Of a stretch of 6,061 nucleotides of DNA, positions 1 through 5,649 are shown piece by piece (position 1 is the stretch's first letter; each line of letters begins with the position of its first letter). Origin of the DNA: SM23-73-3 sp965369445 (GTDB lineage Bacteria; Zixibacteria; MSB-5A5; SM1-73); the NCBI GenBank assembly GCA_965369445.1, contig CBDUQU010000162.1:1-6061 (forward strand), in the 5' to 3' direction. The notes beneath the pieces were generated by a model. It was not told where the DNA came from, ran no database searches, and saw nothing but the letters and a program-made list of their open reading frames with translations. The position numbers and the translations under genes are program-made.

Positions 1-50
1 GTGCCTGTCAAAGGCGGTTGGGTAAGGGGCTTTTTTTGATGAAGCTACGA

Positions 51-170
51 CCCCCCCTAACCCCCCCGTAAACGGGGGGGGATAGGAAAGGAAACAAATT
101 TCGACGTATCGGGACAAGGGTGTCACGATACAACTAAGCCTTCTCTTATTCCCCCCCGTTTACGGGGGGG
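51..170. repeat. Composite palindromic repeat (two inverted C/G-tract hairpins around a central hairpin)
   Basis: The left palindrome has arms CCCCCCCGT (61-69) and ACGGGGGGG (72-80) with AA between them. The right palindrome has the same arms (151-159 and 162-170) with TT between them, so it is the exact reverse complement of the left. Between them is a hairpin GTATCG-g-GACA-aggg-TGTC-a-CGATAC (106-131): 6 bp, one G/A mismatch, 4 bp, 4-base loop. A direct C7 repeat (C7-TAA-C7) starts at 51. The overall form of inverted palindromes flanking a hairpin resembles REP/BIME-type or miniature non-autonomous elements. No transposase and no clear target-site duplication is visible. Other genomic copies would be needed to define its true ends. 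Confidence 0.7.
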
Positions 171-176
171 CTTCGC

Positions 177-191
177 TTCCCAAAGAGGGAA
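177..191. repeat. Small inverted repeat beside the palindromic element
   Basis: TTCCC (177-181) and GGGAA (187-191) form a 5-bp stem with a 5-base loop, six bases after the right palindrome. It may be part of the same repeat unit. It is too short to mean much alone. Confidence 0.35.
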
Positions 192-322
192 AAACAGATT
201 CCCCATCGAACCAATAAGTGAAGGAGGAGGAAAAGAGGAACTCATTGCTAACGCGAAAAGCTGAACAAAGTACTCAGAAACGTTCGGCAGCGAAAGCAGA
301 ACAAAAAAACTTAACTTAAACT

Positions 323-339
323 CTTGGCTTTCAGCCAGG
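323..339 (+). other. Perfect 7-bp hairpin overlapping a Shine-Dalgarno-like site
   Basis: Bases 323-329 (CTTGGCT) pair with 333-339 (AGCCAGG) around a TTC loop, with one T/G wobble. The 3' arm covers the first three bases of an AGGAGG site at 337-342, so folding would partly hide that ribosome-binding sequence. This is the first of several hairpins in the 323-446 stretch. Confidence 0.45.
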
Positions 340-353
340 AGGAAAATCGGATG
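337..353 (+). promoter_or_regulatory. Strong ribosome-binding-like site with ATG, no recognisable gene behind it
   Basis: AGGAGG at 337-342 sits 8 bases before an ATG at 351, which is near-ideal spacing. The frame stays open to a stop at 762-764 (137 codons). The predicted peptide has no recognisable domain, is rich in Arg and Trp, and runs through several hairpins. The site may therefore start a short leader peptide, be part of a structured RNA, or be chance. I do not annotate the frame as a gene. Confidence 0.3.
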
Positions 354-361
354 TCTCATAA

Positions 362-401
362 GGCCGATCCACCAAATGAAGGTAGATACGGCTCTTTTTT
401 T
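362..401 (+). terminator. Terminator-like hairpin followed by a T7 tract
   Basis: GCCG (363-366) pairs with CGGC (389-392), ATC (367-369) with GAT (385-387) and ACC (371-373) with GGT (381-383). There is one bulged A (388), one C/A mismatch, a 7-base loop and a possible outer G/T wobble. The 3' arm is followed one base later (after C394) by seven T (395-401). The shape is that of a rho-independent terminator or attenuator. An alternative stem, ATCGG (346-350) with CCGAT (364-368), uses the same 5' arm and would prevent this hairpin, as an antiterminator does. Confidence 0.45.
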
Positions 402-404
402 GCT

Positions 405-446
405 CCGGGCAAGCCCCGGTTTGGCAGGAGAAGTGCGGAAACCCGG
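405..446 (+). other. GC hairpin and competing longer stem downstream of the T tract
   Basis: CCGGG (405-409) and CCCGG (415-419) form a perfect 5-bp stem with a CAAGC loop. The same 3' arm can instead pair as CCGGTTT (416-422) with AAACC-c-GG (439-446), with one bulged C. The two folds exclude each other. I could not match this to a known riboswitch class. Confidence 0.3.
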
Positions 447-551
447 CTGGTAACAAAAAGTTATAACGTTTTGCAGAATCATCGTAAAAAGTATGTCGGA
501 GTTGTTTGCTTGAATTACTCAGATTTAGACGAGAATAAGGTGTTCATCTTT

Positions 552-606
552 GGGACACCATTTTCCGATCCCGCGTCGGACGGTGAACACCGTCACGTCG
601 TGTCCC
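552..606. other. Possible three-way-junction structured element
   Basis: GGGACAC (552-558) is the exact reverse complement of GTGTCCC (600-606). They enclose two further inverted repeats: TCCGA (564-568) with TCGGA (576-580), and CGGT (581-584) with ACCG (589-592) around a GAAC loop. The second can extend to a 7-bp palindrome at 579-594. Together these make a 55-base three-way junction. It has no tRNA features. It could be a structured RNA or a palindromic DNA site. Confidence 0.3.
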
Positions 607-734
607 GGTGCCGGCTGAGGATGGCGGTGGAAGGAATGGGCGGATGGCCGCTAACTGCGCGCGCGGCGCGGATTTGGGACTGGTCACTTTTTGAACAAAA
701 GCGCTTGGCGGGCATAGTTTTTGCCATTTTTTGG

Positions 735-762
735 TTTGAAAAAACGACAGATTGGTTATATT
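735..762 (+). promoter_or_regulatory. Weak candidate promoter for the first gene
   Basis: This is the only AT-rich stretch close before the first gene. TTTGAA (735-740) lies 16 bases before TATATT (757-762), a loose sigma-70-like pair that would start transcription around 769, shortly before the ATG at 794. I do not see the Bacteroidota-type TAnnTTTG element. Low confidence. Confidence 0.2.
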
Positions 763-793
763 AACATATAAGAGAATACGGGTGCTGAGAATA

Positions 794-2851
794 ATGAGGA
801 AGGGACTGTTTATAAGGTACATACTGATTCTCTTTTGCTCTGGGTGGATGCTGACTTTCGCCGCCAAAGTATCGCTGTGCCAAAACCAGCCTCCGGTCTT
901 TGATCCGACCGTAAGCTGTTACGTTGCCAGACCGGATACGGAGAGTTATCAGGTCGATGGTCCGAATCGGGCCGGCCAGACATTCTCCACCTGCTACGTC
1001 AGGGAAAGGGAGCTTCTGGAGGTAGGCGTCCATGCCACCGATGCCGACGGAGATCTCATCACCATCTCGGTTTTGAACGCGTCTCCCTCGGCCTCGTTTA
1101 CCGATAATGGAGACGGCAGCGCAACTCTTTTCTGGGAGCCGGAGTTTATCGGGCCCTATTCCGCTGCTCAGAGTCCCTTTGAGCTTTACTTTGTCGCCTC
1201 CGATGGGAGTTCAAGCTCGCAGTTGCAGGTGTTGATAAACGTGATCAACGTGAACCGAAAACCTGAGTTGATCCTGCCGGAGTCTCTGCAGGTGGCGGTC
1301 GACAACCGGCTGACGTTTCAGGTGAGGGCGCTGGATTTAGACTTAGAGGAGGTGACCATCGAGGCGCTGAACCTGCCGCCGGAGGCGAGCTTCGACCCAA
1401 GCTCCGGCATGTTTGACTGGAAGCCCGAACTGGCGGACACCGGGTTGAGGGCTATCACCTTCCGGGCCACGGATCTCTCCGGAGGATCCGACTTAGAGGA
1501 GGCGCGGGTGAGGGTCCTTCCTCCATCCACCTTTGATCTAAACCTGGGGACGGTGGAGTGTCTTCTTGGGGGCACGGTTACAGTGCCGGTCAACCTGGCG
1601 AATTCTGAGACTATTGCCGGAATGGAGCTTATGATTCGATTTGATCCCGGGATCTTCACCTTCCTGAACGTGTCCAAAGAGGGAACCCGTACGCAGGGCT
1701 GGGAGTATTTCTGGTCTCGCGAAAAGACGGAGGGACCTCACCAACTGATAAAAATCCTGGGAATTGCCGATTTCCCCAACCAGACCAACGTCGATCCGCT
1801 CTTCCCCGACTCCGGCGCCATCGCTTATCTCAGCTTCAAGGTCACCAGCGATCCGAACCTGAGCGGTCTGTTGGCTCCGCTGGAGTTCTTCTGGTTCGAT
1901 TTCACCGATAACACCCTCTCCACCCCGCGAGGGCGGTTTATATCTCGGGACCGGATCAACCTCAATCCCGGAGGCGTGCTGCTGGATGCGGGAAGCACGC
2001 TCCTGGGAGACGTAAATGAGAACGGGCTTCCCTTTGAGGTGGGGGATGCGGTCAAGCTGGCGGCTTATATTTCGGGGATGACCAAGCTTACCGAACAGCA
2101 GTTGATCAATTCCGACGTGAACCAGGACGGACGAGTGGGAACCTTAGCCGATTTGGTCTTTTTGATCAGGCATATCATAGAAGACAAAAGCCTCCCTCCC
2201 GGAGATGGAGTGGCGACTGGTGAGGAAGTGGTGATCAAGGTCAAAAGTGAAGGGTCGCGCACCTTTATACGGCTGGAATCTGAGCTGCCCATCGGTGGAG
2301 CGCTGCTGGTATTCGAGGGAGAGGACGCAAAGATCGAAGACCTGAAGCTCTCGCCGGAGGCGCAGGACTTAGATCTGTACACCTATCGGGTCGGCCGGCA
2401 AATCCGGGTGCTGGTAATCAGCCAGGAGGCACTGCCTCTTCCCGCAGGAGACGGATTTCTCTTAAGCTTCGAAGGTGAAGGCATCGACACATTATACCTA
2501 TCCCTGGCTGATCAAGGGGGAGAGCTTCTGTCGGTCAAGCAGGAGTACGAATCCACTTCCCGACCGGCCAGGTACCAGCTTCATCAGAATTACCCCAACC
2601 CCTTTAATCCGGAGACGAAGATAAAGTACTTCGTAGCAGGAGAGGGACCGGTGCAGGTTGGCCTGAAGGTGTACAACGTCGCCGGGCAGTTGGTGAAGAT
2701 CCTGGTGGACGAGGTGAAATCTTCAGGCGAATATGAAGTGACGTGGAACGGAAGGAACGAAAACGACGAAGAAGTGGCCAGCGGAGTCTACTTCTACAAG
2801 CTTAGGGTCTCGGACTTTGTCGAGACCAGGAAGATGGTCCTTTTGAGGTAG
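794..2851 (+). CDS. Secreted modular protein: Ig/cadherin-like, cohesin-like and dockerin-like domains with T9SS sorting tail
   Basis: A 685-aa exported protein with no visible catalytic site; a structural, adhesive or scaffolding role at the cell surface is inferred. In order: signal peptide (about 1-29, cleavage probably before Gln30); two putative-Ig/cadherin-like domains (about 33-153 with DADGD and a possible Cys42-Cys67 disulfide; about 157-242 with LPPEASFDPSSG); a cohesin-like domain (about 245-396, AGMELMIRFDP); a dockerin-like module (about 404-464) with two Asp/Asn loops starting at Asp406 and Asp441; another beta domain (about 477-582); and the T9SS type A sorting domain from about 593, with NYPNPFNP at 599-606 and terminal RKMVLLR. 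The ATG at 794 is chosen because the signal peptide begins there. An in-frame TTG at 752 would add 14 residues before it. The ribosome site is weak (only GAG nearby). Domain families are secure as folds; the biological role is not. Confidence 0.95.
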   Translation: MRKGLFIRYILILFCSGWMLTFAAKVSLCQNQPPVFDPTVSCYVARPDTESYQVDGPNRAGQTFSTCYVRERELLEVGVHATDADGDLITISVLNASPSASFTDNGDGSATLFWEPEFIGPYSAAQSPFELYFVASDGSSSSQLQVLINVINVNRKPELILPESLQVAVDNRLTFQVRALDLDLEEVTIEALNLPPEASFDPSSGMFDWKPELADTGLRAITFRATDLSGGSDLEEARVRVLPPSTFDLNLGTVECLLGGTVTVPVNLANSETIAGMELMIRFDPGIFTFLNVSKEGTRTQGWEYFWSREKTEGPHQLIKILGIADFPNQTNVDPLFPDSGAIAYLSFKVTSDPNLSGLLAPLEFFWFDFTDNTLSTPRGRFISRDRINLNPGGVLLDAGSTLLGDVNENGLPFEVGDAVKLAAYISGMTKLTEQQLINSDVNQDGRVGTLADLVFLIRHIIEDKSLPPGDGVATGEEVVIKVKSEGSRTFIRLESELPIGGALLVFEGEDAKIEDLKLSPEAQDLDLYTYRVGRQIRVLVISQEALPLPAGDGFLLSFEGEGIDTLYLSLADQGGELLSVKQEYESTSRPARYQLHQNYPNPFNPETKIKYFVAGEGPVQVGLKVYNVAGQLVKILVDEVKSSGEYEVTWNGRNENDEEVASGVYFYKLRVSDFVETRKMVLLR

Positions 2852-2880
2852 TCAGGAAAGATGTGCTGTTTTGTCTGAAC

Positions 2881-2894
2881 TGAAATAGATTTCA
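2881..2894. promoter_or_regulatory. 14-base palindrome, operator-like
   Basis: TGAAAT and ATTTCA are perfect inverted repeats separated by AG, 30 bases after the first gene's stop. A short AT-rich palindrome with a 2-base centre could be an operator for a dimeric regulator. A 6-bp half-site can also occur by chance. Confidence 0.25.
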
Positions 2895-2902
2895 CACAGG
2901 GC

Positions 2903-2935
2903 GCACTGAAAGGTTTTTAGTGCATCAGAGTGCAC
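2903..2935 (+). other. Two mutually exclusive hairpins
   Basis: GCACTGAAA (2903-2911) pairs with TTTTAGTGC (2915-2923) around a GGT loop: 9 bp with one G/T wobble. GTGCA (2920-2924) pairs with TGCAC (2931-2935) around a 6-base loop. Both need 2920-2923, so only one can form. AGTGC occurs twice (2919-2923 and 2929-2933), so GCACT can pair with either copy. The first hairpin could also serve as a terminator or 3'-end stabiliser for the first gene, although no T run follows it. Confidence 0.45.
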
Positions 2936-2988
2936 AATGTATGAACCTGGATGCGGGAATTTGCGTTTGTGACTTGAGTCGAATGAAA

Positions 2989-3009
2989 GGATCGGTTCTT
3001 TGGATCGGT
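2989..3009 (+). repeat. Direct repeat GGATCGGT x2
   Basis: GGATCGGT occurs at 2989-2996 and 3002-3009, a 13-base period, 45 bases before the start of the small ORF. Closely spaced direct repeats in a leader can be regulator sites or the result of slippage. Confidence 0.4.
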
Positions 3010-3040
3010 GGTAAGAGTTTGAATAGTAGAAAGTTGAGGT

Positions 3041-3056
3041 GGAGAGGAGAAAAATG
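3041..3056 (+). promoter_or_regulatory. Ribosome-binding site of the 49-codon ORF
   Basis: A purine run contains AGGAG (3045-3049), four bases before the ATG at 3054, with a second GGAG at 3041-3044. It is stronger than the site before the first large gene, and it is the main reason to take the small ORF seriously. Confidence 0.45.
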
Positions 3057-3203
3057 AGAGACTTTAGTGGAACGCCTGAGAGTCGACTAAAGCCGGGCAC
3101 AGGCTTTGCTTTTACGGAGAAAGAGGAAAAGAGTCTGTTCATGAAGGAATCCGGACGTACGGAAGGTGTCGGTACCTTCAAGGGAGAGGGGTCAAGATTA
3201 TGA
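3054..3203 (+). CDS. Possible 49-aa leader peptide overlapping the next gene (ATGA)
   Basis: I do not recognise this peptide. It is 49 residues, begins MRDFSGTPES, is charged (many Lys, Glu, Arg) and has no signal peptide or membrane segment, so it looks cytoplasmic if made. Support: a good ribosome site just upstream, an uninterrupted frame, and a TGA (3201-3203) that overlaps the ATG (3200-3202) of the 799-aa gene in the four-base ATGA arrangement typical of translational coupling. Its last codons contain the ribosome site of the next gene. Its first half covers two competing hairpins (CTTTAGT 3062-3068 with ACTAAAG 3086-3092; AAAGCC 3089-3094 with GGCTTT 3102-3107), so ribosome movement could choose between them. 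The alternative is a chance frame in a purine-rich leader. Confidence 0.35.
   Translation: MRDFSGTPESRLKPGTGFAFTEKEEKSLFMKESGRTEGVGTFKGEGSRL
3062..3113 (+). promoter_or_regulatory. Attenuator-like pair of alternative hairpins
   Basis: CTTTAGT (3062-3068) can pair with ACTAAAG (3086-3092), 7 perfect pairs around a 17-base loop. AAAGCC (3089-3094) can instead pair with GGCTTT (3102-3107) around GGGCACA, followed two bases later by four T (3110-3113). The folds share 3089-3092, so they exclude each other, as antiterminator and terminator do. The T run is short, so termination would be weak. Confidence 0.35.
3181..3191 (+). promoter_or_regulatory. Ribosome-binding site of the 799-aa gene
   Basis: AGGGAGAGGGG lies 8 bases before the ATG at 3200. 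It supports that start and falls inside the last codons of the 49-codon ORF. Confidence 0.6.
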
Positions 3204-5599
3204 AAAATAAACTGAGGAAACACGGCCTGCGCATGAACGGTGCCTCCACCGGAGCATTGCTTATTTTCCTTGTTCTCTGTCTCGGAATGGGATTGGGCAC
3301 CATACCCAACCTGCTGGACTCGACGGAGAGATTTGCTGCCGTTGGCGAATTCGGCGGGCAGAGGGCTTTTGCCGGCGAGCAAGACATTGAGGAGGCAATG
3401 GTCGACTCGTTTCTCGACAATGACACCTTGATCGTTGTCAACACCACGGCTGCGCCGGGTGACAGTTTTTGGGTCACCATTAACATGGTGAGTACGATTC
3501 CGATATACGGGTTTGAACTTGATTTTCGTGACTATAACACTTCGATAATCTTCCCGGACACTTTTGCTATAGTAGATACCACATATGATCCCTTTTTTAT
3601 AGACACCACGTGGTACCCCACATTTGAATTGCTTGGTCGAGCTGATAGAGCCGATTCACTATTCTTCTTACTGGCAGCTTCTTTCTGGAATGAGCATCTC
3701 GACACCCTCAGGTTCACTTGCTTAGTCGATTTCTTCGCTACGCCACCGGAACCTCCTATTGATCCTGGCTCCGGACCGGTGGTACGATTCAAATTCTGGG
3801 TTAGAGAAGATGCCCAGCCAGGAAGCACAACACCCGTCAGGTTTGTTACTGTCCTTCCTATTCCAGGCTTCCCGGGTACTCCTCCCAATTTTACTGATAC
3901 CTTGGGTAACTTTCTCGTTCCAATGACCAAGAACGGAACCTTTACCGTGGCAGATACAACAGAGCCAGAAAACCATTGTCCGGTTTTCACCTACCCGGTA
4001 TCCGATTATTTTCAGGTTAATGAAATGGCAACCCTGGCATTCGACGTGACCGCCACAGACGAAGACGGGGATACCATAACCCTGACCATGGATCCGCTCG
4101 ATCCGGACGGGCTGGTTTACAGTTTCGAGTCGAAGACCGACGAGGGAGAGGTCACCTCAAGGTTTGAGTATACCCCTCAGTACGGTGAGGCGCCGGCCAC
4201 CAGATACGTCAGGTTCAGAGTCACCGACGGGGAGTGTCCGCCAGTCATCAGGACCATTACCATTGAGGTGCTCGAGACCGCGCAGGATCTGCTGATGGCA
4301 TCCAGCCTGCAGGGAGGCGTGCCGGGAAGCTCCGATAGATTGGTTCCCTTCATGATCACCAACTCGGTGGACATATATGGATTCCAGTTCACCTTCCGGT
4401 GGGACCCTGCCAGACTGTACGTGGATTCGCTGGTAGCCACGGACGTCCTCGAGGGATTCGTGGTGTACGACAACCGGAGGGACAGTGTGGAGGCGGGCAA
4501 CACCACGGTTTTGGTCTTTGGACTGGCAGGGGAGACCATACCTGCCGGACTGGATACCGTGATATATCCCGCCTTCCGGGTGCTGGAGGAAGCAGAACCT
4601 GGTCCGGTGGATATTACGATAGAGAATGCCAGGGAAGCAATAAATCCCGGCTATCCCTCGCAGCCGCTGGGAGCGGTGGACGGCATATTCATGATCGACA
4701 GGTTCGGAGACGCCAATCTGGACCAGTGGGTGGACGTGGGAGACGTGGTATCCCTGGTGGCCTATATCACTAACAGTATATCCTTTACCCCCAGGCAGGA
4801 ATCGGCGGCAGACGTCAACCAGGATTCGGACATCAACGTGGGTGACTTGGTGGCCATGATAGACATCATCCTGGGAAGATGGATGGGTCCGTCGCCCCCG
4901 ATGTATCCCGGCCCCATGGCCTTTGTCGAGCTGGATTGCCAGGACCTGCAGGCGGGAAGCTCGGGGGAGATCAGGGTGATGGCTAACCTGGAGGTGCCGG
5001 TGGCGGCGGCTCAACTGCAGATCAATTACGATCCGGAGCAGGTATCCTTCCAGGTGCCGGCGCTTTCCGAAAGATCTGGTCATTTCCTCATTCAACACCG
5101 GGACGATGGGAAGGGGAAACTGCACGTGGTGCTCTTCAATATGTCAAACGATCCCATCTCGGTGGGTGAGGGCAACATACTTTCCCTTCCGGTGACACTT
5201 AGTGCGGGCGCGGAGGATGATTTTGGAATAGAGCTGAAAGAGGTAGCATTGGCGGATGAAAACGCAGCCTTGATACCGGTAGGTGACGCGCCATCCAGAC
5301 CGGTTGCCTTTGAGTTGAACCAGAACTATCCCAATCCCTTTAATCCGTCCACCACCATCAAGTTCACGCTCCCCTCGACAGGAGACGGCGGGATGACGCT
5401 GCCGACCAGCCTGAGGATCTACAACGTGTTAGGAGAGGTGGTCAGAACGTTGGTGGATGAACCCATGGCTCCGGGCGTCCATCATGAAGTTTGGGACGGA
5501 AGGGATGATCAGGGGAATAAGGTCGCTTCCGGCATATACTTCTACAGGCTGCGCGCCGGCGACTTCCAGCACACGAAGAAGATGGTGCTGATGAAATAG
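3200..5599 (+). CDS. Secreted modular protein: three cohesin-like, one cadherin-like and one dockerin-like domain with T9SS sorting tail
   Basis: A 799-aa exported surface or scaffold-type protein with no catalytic motif. In order: signal peptide with a long basic N-region and hydrophobic core at about 18-34 (Met12 is a possible later start); cohesin-like 1 (about 75-253, IYGFELDF, longer than usual); a cadherin/Ig-like domain (about 259-361, DEDGD); cohesin-like 2 (about 363-500, IYGFQFTFRWDP); a dockerin-like module with two canonical 12-residue calcium loops (Asp504-Asp515, DANLDQWVDVGD; Asp538-Asp549, DVNQDSDINVGD); cohesin-like 3 (about 573-692, AAAQLQINYDP); and the T9SS type A sorting domain with NYPNPFNP at 709-716 and terminal KKMVLMK. 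It resembles the preceding 685-aa protein in module types and tail but has a different order, so the two look like shuffled relatives. The part encoding cohesin-like 1 is more AT-rich than the rest. Confidence 0.96.
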   Translation: MKNKLRKHGLRMNGASTGALLIFLVLCLGMGLGTIPNLLDSTERFAAVGEFGGQRAFAGEQDIEEAMVDSFLDNDTLIVVNTTAAPGDSFWVTINMVSTIPIYGFELDFRDYNTSIIFPDTFAIVDTTYDPFFIDTTWYPTFELLGRADRADSLFFLLAASFWNEHLDTLRFTCLVDFFATPPEPPIDPGSGPVVRFKFWVREDAQPGSTTPVRFVTVLPIPGFPGTPPNFTDTLGNFLVPMTKNGTFTVADTTEPENHCPVFTYPVSDYFQVNEMATLAFDVTATDEDGDTITLTMDPLDPDGLVYSFESKTDEGEVTSRFEYTPQYGEAPATRYVRFRVTDGECPPVIRTITIEVLETAQDLLMASSLQGGVPGSSDRLVPFMITNSVDIYGFQFTFRWDPARLYVDSLVATDVLEGFVVYDNRRDSVEAGNTTVLVFGLAGETIPAGLDTVIYPAFRVLEEAEPGPVDITIENAREAINPGYPSQPLGAVDGIFMIDRFGDANLDQWVDVGDVVSLVAYITNSISFTPRQESAADVNQDSDINVGDLVAMIDIILGRWMGPSPPMYPGPMAFVELDCQDLQAGSSGEIRVMANLEVPVAAAQLQINYDPEQVSFQVPALSERSGHFLIQHRDDGKGKLHVVLFNMSNDPISVGEGNILSLPVTLSAGAEDDFGIELKEVALADENAALIPVGDAPSRPVAFELNQNYPNPFNPSTTIKFTLPSTGDGGMTLPTSLRIYNVLGEVVRTLVDEPMAPGVHHEVWDGRDDQGNKVASGIYFYRLRAGDFQHTKKMVLMK

Positions 5600-5615
5600 C
5601 GGGGATTAGGGCTGG

Positions 5616-5649
5616 CAAAAAACTTCCTTTCCTAAGGGAAGGAAGATTT
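5616..5649. terminator. Strong hairpin after the 799-aa gene, probably a bidirectional terminator
   Basis: CTTCCTTTCC (5623-5632) pairs with GGGAAGGAAG (5636-5645) around TAA: 10 bp with one T/G wobble. An A run precedes it (5617-5622) and ATTTCT follows. It lies 23 bases after the stop. The T tract is short for the forward direction, while the A run would give a T6 tract on the other strand. It may also act as an mRNA 3'-end stabiliser. Confidence 0.55.

Larger units (their letters stand above)
1..793. other. Long 5' non-coding stretch, repeat- and hairpin-rich
   Basis: I see no convincing protein gene in these 793 bases. Contents in order: a T7 run at 31-37 without a good stem before it; a composite palindromic repeat (51-170); a small TTCCC/GGGAA hairpin (177-191); an AG-rich stretch around 220-240; a hairpin cluster with a strong ribosome-binding-like site (323-446); a GC-rich part (about 565-680) with a possible three-way-junction fold; and an AT-rich segment (710-775) just before the first gene that could hold its promoter. 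The open frames here encode low-complexity, Arg/Trp-rich peptides without recognisable domains and lie over hairpins, so I treat them as chance. The first bases could include the last codons of an upstream gene, but no frame can be preferred. Confidence 0.6.
2852..3199 (+). other. Intergenic leader of the 799-aa gene, rich in inverted repeats
   Basis: This 348-base gap holds, in order, a 14-base palindrome (2881-2894), two competing hairpins (2903-2935), an 8-bp direct repeat (2989-3009) and a 49-codon ORF starting at 3054 that overlaps the next gene's start. I see no clear T-tract terminator directly after the first gene and no convincing sigma-70 promoter. Its length and structure, compared with the 128-base gap after the 799-aa gene, suggest it carries regulation. 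Confidence 0.5.

Noticed and set aside
1..40. Terminator of an upstream gene at the T7 run (31-37)
   Set aside because: The only stem nearby (GCCT/AGGC) is 4 bp and lies 15 bases before the T run, so it is not a usable terminator hairpin.
438..453. Similarity to the SAM-I riboswitch GAAACCCGGCAACC segment
   Set aside because: Only GAAACCCGGC matches. The upstream conserved stem and GGAGGGAC-type segment are absent.
123..482. A minus-strand 119-codon frame in the upstream region
   Set aside because: It covers the right palindromic repeat and several hairpins and has no recognisable homology. Likely chance.
552..606. tRNA-like cloverleaf
   Set aside because: The fold has only two inner arms, no T-arm GTTCGA-like sequence, and the wrong size.
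351..764. A 137-codon frame after a strong ribosome site on the + strand
   Set aside because: The peptide has no recognisable domain, is rich in Arg and Trp, and lies over several hairpins including a T7 terminator-like one. I kept only the ribosome-like site.
752..793. TTG start giving a 699-aa form of the first protein
   Set aside because: It would put 14 extra residues before a good signal peptide that begins at the ATG at 794. No ribosome site favours TTG.
794..883. Lipoprotein signal in the first protein (VSLC)
   Set aside because: The residue before Cys is Leu, whereas the lipobox needs Gly, Ala or Ser, and a Gln-starting mature protein fits better.
3084..3105. Similarity to the c-di-GMP-I (GEMM) riboswitch core
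   Set aside because: GACTAAAGCC recalls the conserved GACGCAAAGCC, but it is shorter and changed, the preceding receptor hairpin is missing and the second half does not fit.
2852..3382. A 176-codon minus-strand frame across the gap before the 799-aa gene
   Set aside because: It overlaps the true signal peptide region on the other strand, has no domain, and is better explained by the + strand leader.
4157..5125. A 322-codon open frame on the minus strand
   Set aside because: It lies wholly antisense to the well-supported 799-aa gene and encodes a His/Arg/Gly-rich sequence without domains. It is a by-product of the GC-rich codon use there.
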